Source: Tianweitania populi | GTDB lineage: Bacteria > Pseudomonadota > Alphaproteobacteria > Rhizobiales > Rhizobiaceae | Reading direction: 5' to 3' | Assembly (NCBI RefSeq): GCF_014652875.1 | Contig: NZ_BMZQ01000001.1 | Location: forward strand, 1,857,532-1,921,531 | Length of the DNA: 64,000 bases | Shown: positions 63,137 through 64,000 of the stretch, one piece after another | Layout: every line of letters starts with the position of its first letter | How positions within the stretch are numbered: position 1 is the first letter of the stretch | The notes under the pieces: model-generated | Database searches by the model: none | Told to the model about the DNA's origin: nothing | Seen by the model: only the letters and a program-made list of their open reading frames with translations | Program-made: the position numbers and the translations under genes

Positions 63137-63721
63137 ATGAAAGCTTTGCTCGCTTTTGCGAGGGCAGTTGATCGCGTCAACGAGATGATCGGCAAGATCT
63201 TTGCCTGGGCGATCCTTGCGGCGATCCTGGTCAGCGCCGGCAATGCCGTTGTGCGCAAGACCTTCAACGTGTCGTCCAATGCCTGGCTGGAACTGCAATG
63301 GTACCTGTTCGGCGCCGCTTTCCTTCTGGCCGCTGCTTATACGCTGAAGCAGAACGAGCATATCCGCGTCGACATCGTTTACGGCATGTGGTCGCGCCGC
63401 ACGCAGCATTGGATCGACCTGTTCGGGCATGTGTTCTTTCTCATGCCGTTCGTGCTGCTGATGATCTATTATTTCTGGCCCTACTTCCTCCTGTCCTACC
63501 GCAATGGCGAGACCTCATCGAGCGCCGGCGGGTTGCTGATCTGGCCGGCCAAGTCGCTGCTTCTGATCGGCTTCGTGATGCTGGGGCTGCAGGGCATTTC
63601 CGAAATCATCAAGAAGATCGGCGTGATGCGCGGCTTGATCGAGGATCCCAATCCCTTTGTGTCGGCCCATGAAGCGGCCGAACTCGAAGGCCAGGCCATC
63701 GCGGAGGACATCCGCAAATGA
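63137..63721 (+). CDS. TRAP transporter small permease (DctQ)
   Basis: A 194-residue protein with four predicted spans (IFAWAILAAILVSAGNAVV, LQWYLFGAAFLLAAAYTL, VFFLMPFVLLMIYYFW, LLLIGFVMLGLQGI) and the family block NEHIRVDIVYG. It pairs with the large permease DctM that overlaps it by four bases. The periplasmic binding protein is not in the window, so it may follow dctM. Substrates are usually organic or keto acids. Confidence 0.92.
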   Translation: MKALLAFARAVDRVNEMIGKIFAWAILAAILVSAGNAVVRKTFNVSSNAWLELQWYLFGAAFLLAAAYTLKQNEHIRVDIVYGMWSRRTQHWIDLFGHVFFLMPFVLLMIYYFWPYFLLSYRNGETSSSAGGLLIWPAKSLLLIGFVMLGLQGISEIIKKIGVMRGLIEDPNPFVSAHEAAELEGQAIAEDIRK

Positions 63722-64000
63722 TGGCTTTGATTGCCGAGAACATGGCGCCGATCATGTTCGTGTCACTGATCTTCTTCCTGATCCTGGGATACCCCGTCGC
63801 CTTCTCGCTCGCCGCGAACGGTTTGCTGTTCTTCGTGATCGGCGTTGAACTGGCGCCGGTGTCGGGCGGCAATATCAACCTGTCCTGGCCGCTGCTTTAC
63901 GCTCTGCCCGATCGCTTCTGGGGGACGCTCGCCAACGAAACATTGTTGGCGATCCCGTTCTTTACCTTCATGGGCATCGTGCTTGAAAAAAGCGGCATGG
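63718..64000 (+). CDS. TRAP transporter large permease (DctM), N-terminal part
   Basis: Begins ATGATG overlapping the DctQ stop codon and runs off the window end; 94 residues visible. The start PIMFVSLIFFLILGYPVAFS and LLAIPFFTFMGIVLEKSG match the first spans of DctM. Two in-frame ATG codons (63718 and 63721) are possible starts. Confidence 0.92.
   Translation, partial: MMALIAENMAPIMFVSLIFFLILGYPVAFSLAANGLLFFVIGVELAPVSGGNINLSWPLLYALPDRFWGTLANETLLAIPFFTFMGIVLEKSGM

Overview
The window is chromosomal DNA of an alphaproteobacterium, most likely order Hyphomicrobiales (Rhizobiales). The signs are high GC, a CpdR-type response regulator beside tRNA-Val, a small RNA of the suhB/mmgR (alpha-r8) type next to an inositol-monophosphatase-family gene, a proton-translocating transhydrogenase split as PntAA/PntAB/PntB, an aa3 oxidase subunit IV, a DUF992 protein and CtrA-like boxes. 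Genus is not claimed. No insertion sequence, integrase, phage gene or CRISPR array was seen, so the window reads as vertically stable but accessory-rich chromosome.

Layout. 1-3.98 kb: an SDR fragment, an alpha/beta hydrolase, a HisN/SuhB-type phosphatase, the sRNA, N-formylglutamate amidohydrolase, cpdR and tRNA-Val(GAC). 4.1-17.5 kb: one long leftward operon of ten genes (peptide/opine-type ABC importer, heterotetrameric sarcosine oxidase soxBDAG, an HcnB-like [2Fe-2S]/FAD protein and a DAO-family oxidase). Beside it, at 17.8-22.1 kb, lie an M20D amidohydrolase, a PNPOx-FNR-ferredoxin fusion and an IclR regulator. This looks like uptake and oxidative breakdown of an N-methylated or N-acylated amino compound, substrate unknown. 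22.1-23.7 kb: stress-type small proteins and an SDR.

23.7-35 kb: a type I secretion module. It holds an HlyD adaptor, an ABC exporter with a 180-residue extension and an altered H-loop, a 687-residue protein with recurring Q..(N)...DxD motifs, and a 564-residue glycine-rich protein carrying one copy of the same motif. Divergent from these are a LuxR-type regulator preceded by a consensus CtrA box, an unknown protein, a LapG-like cysteine protease lipoprotein and a second, Sec-exported glycine-rich protein. This is the most novel-looking system in the window: probably a surface matrix or adhesin system.

35-47.2 kb: a Tim44-like protein, a DMT permease, a four-gene ABC importer, an RND efflux pair, and a MaoC/SDR pair. 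47.3-52.9 kb: a second complete sarcosine oxidase operon (soxB-orf-D-A-G) with an embedded small membrane protein. 53.2-64 kb: rpsU, a TPR lipoprotein, DUF992, pntAA-AB-B, aa3 subunit IV, DUF3096, NudK, a FeeM/LuxI-like acyltransferase, a GGDEF-EAL protein, and the start of a TRAP transporter.

Two themes recur. One-carbon/N-methyl amine oxidation is present twice and would produce formaldehyde or methylene-THF and reducing power. Surface and cell-cycle-linked signalling is the other: CpdR, candidate CtrA boxes, c-di-GMP turnover and type I secretion. Function assignments are from reading motifs; no database search was possible.
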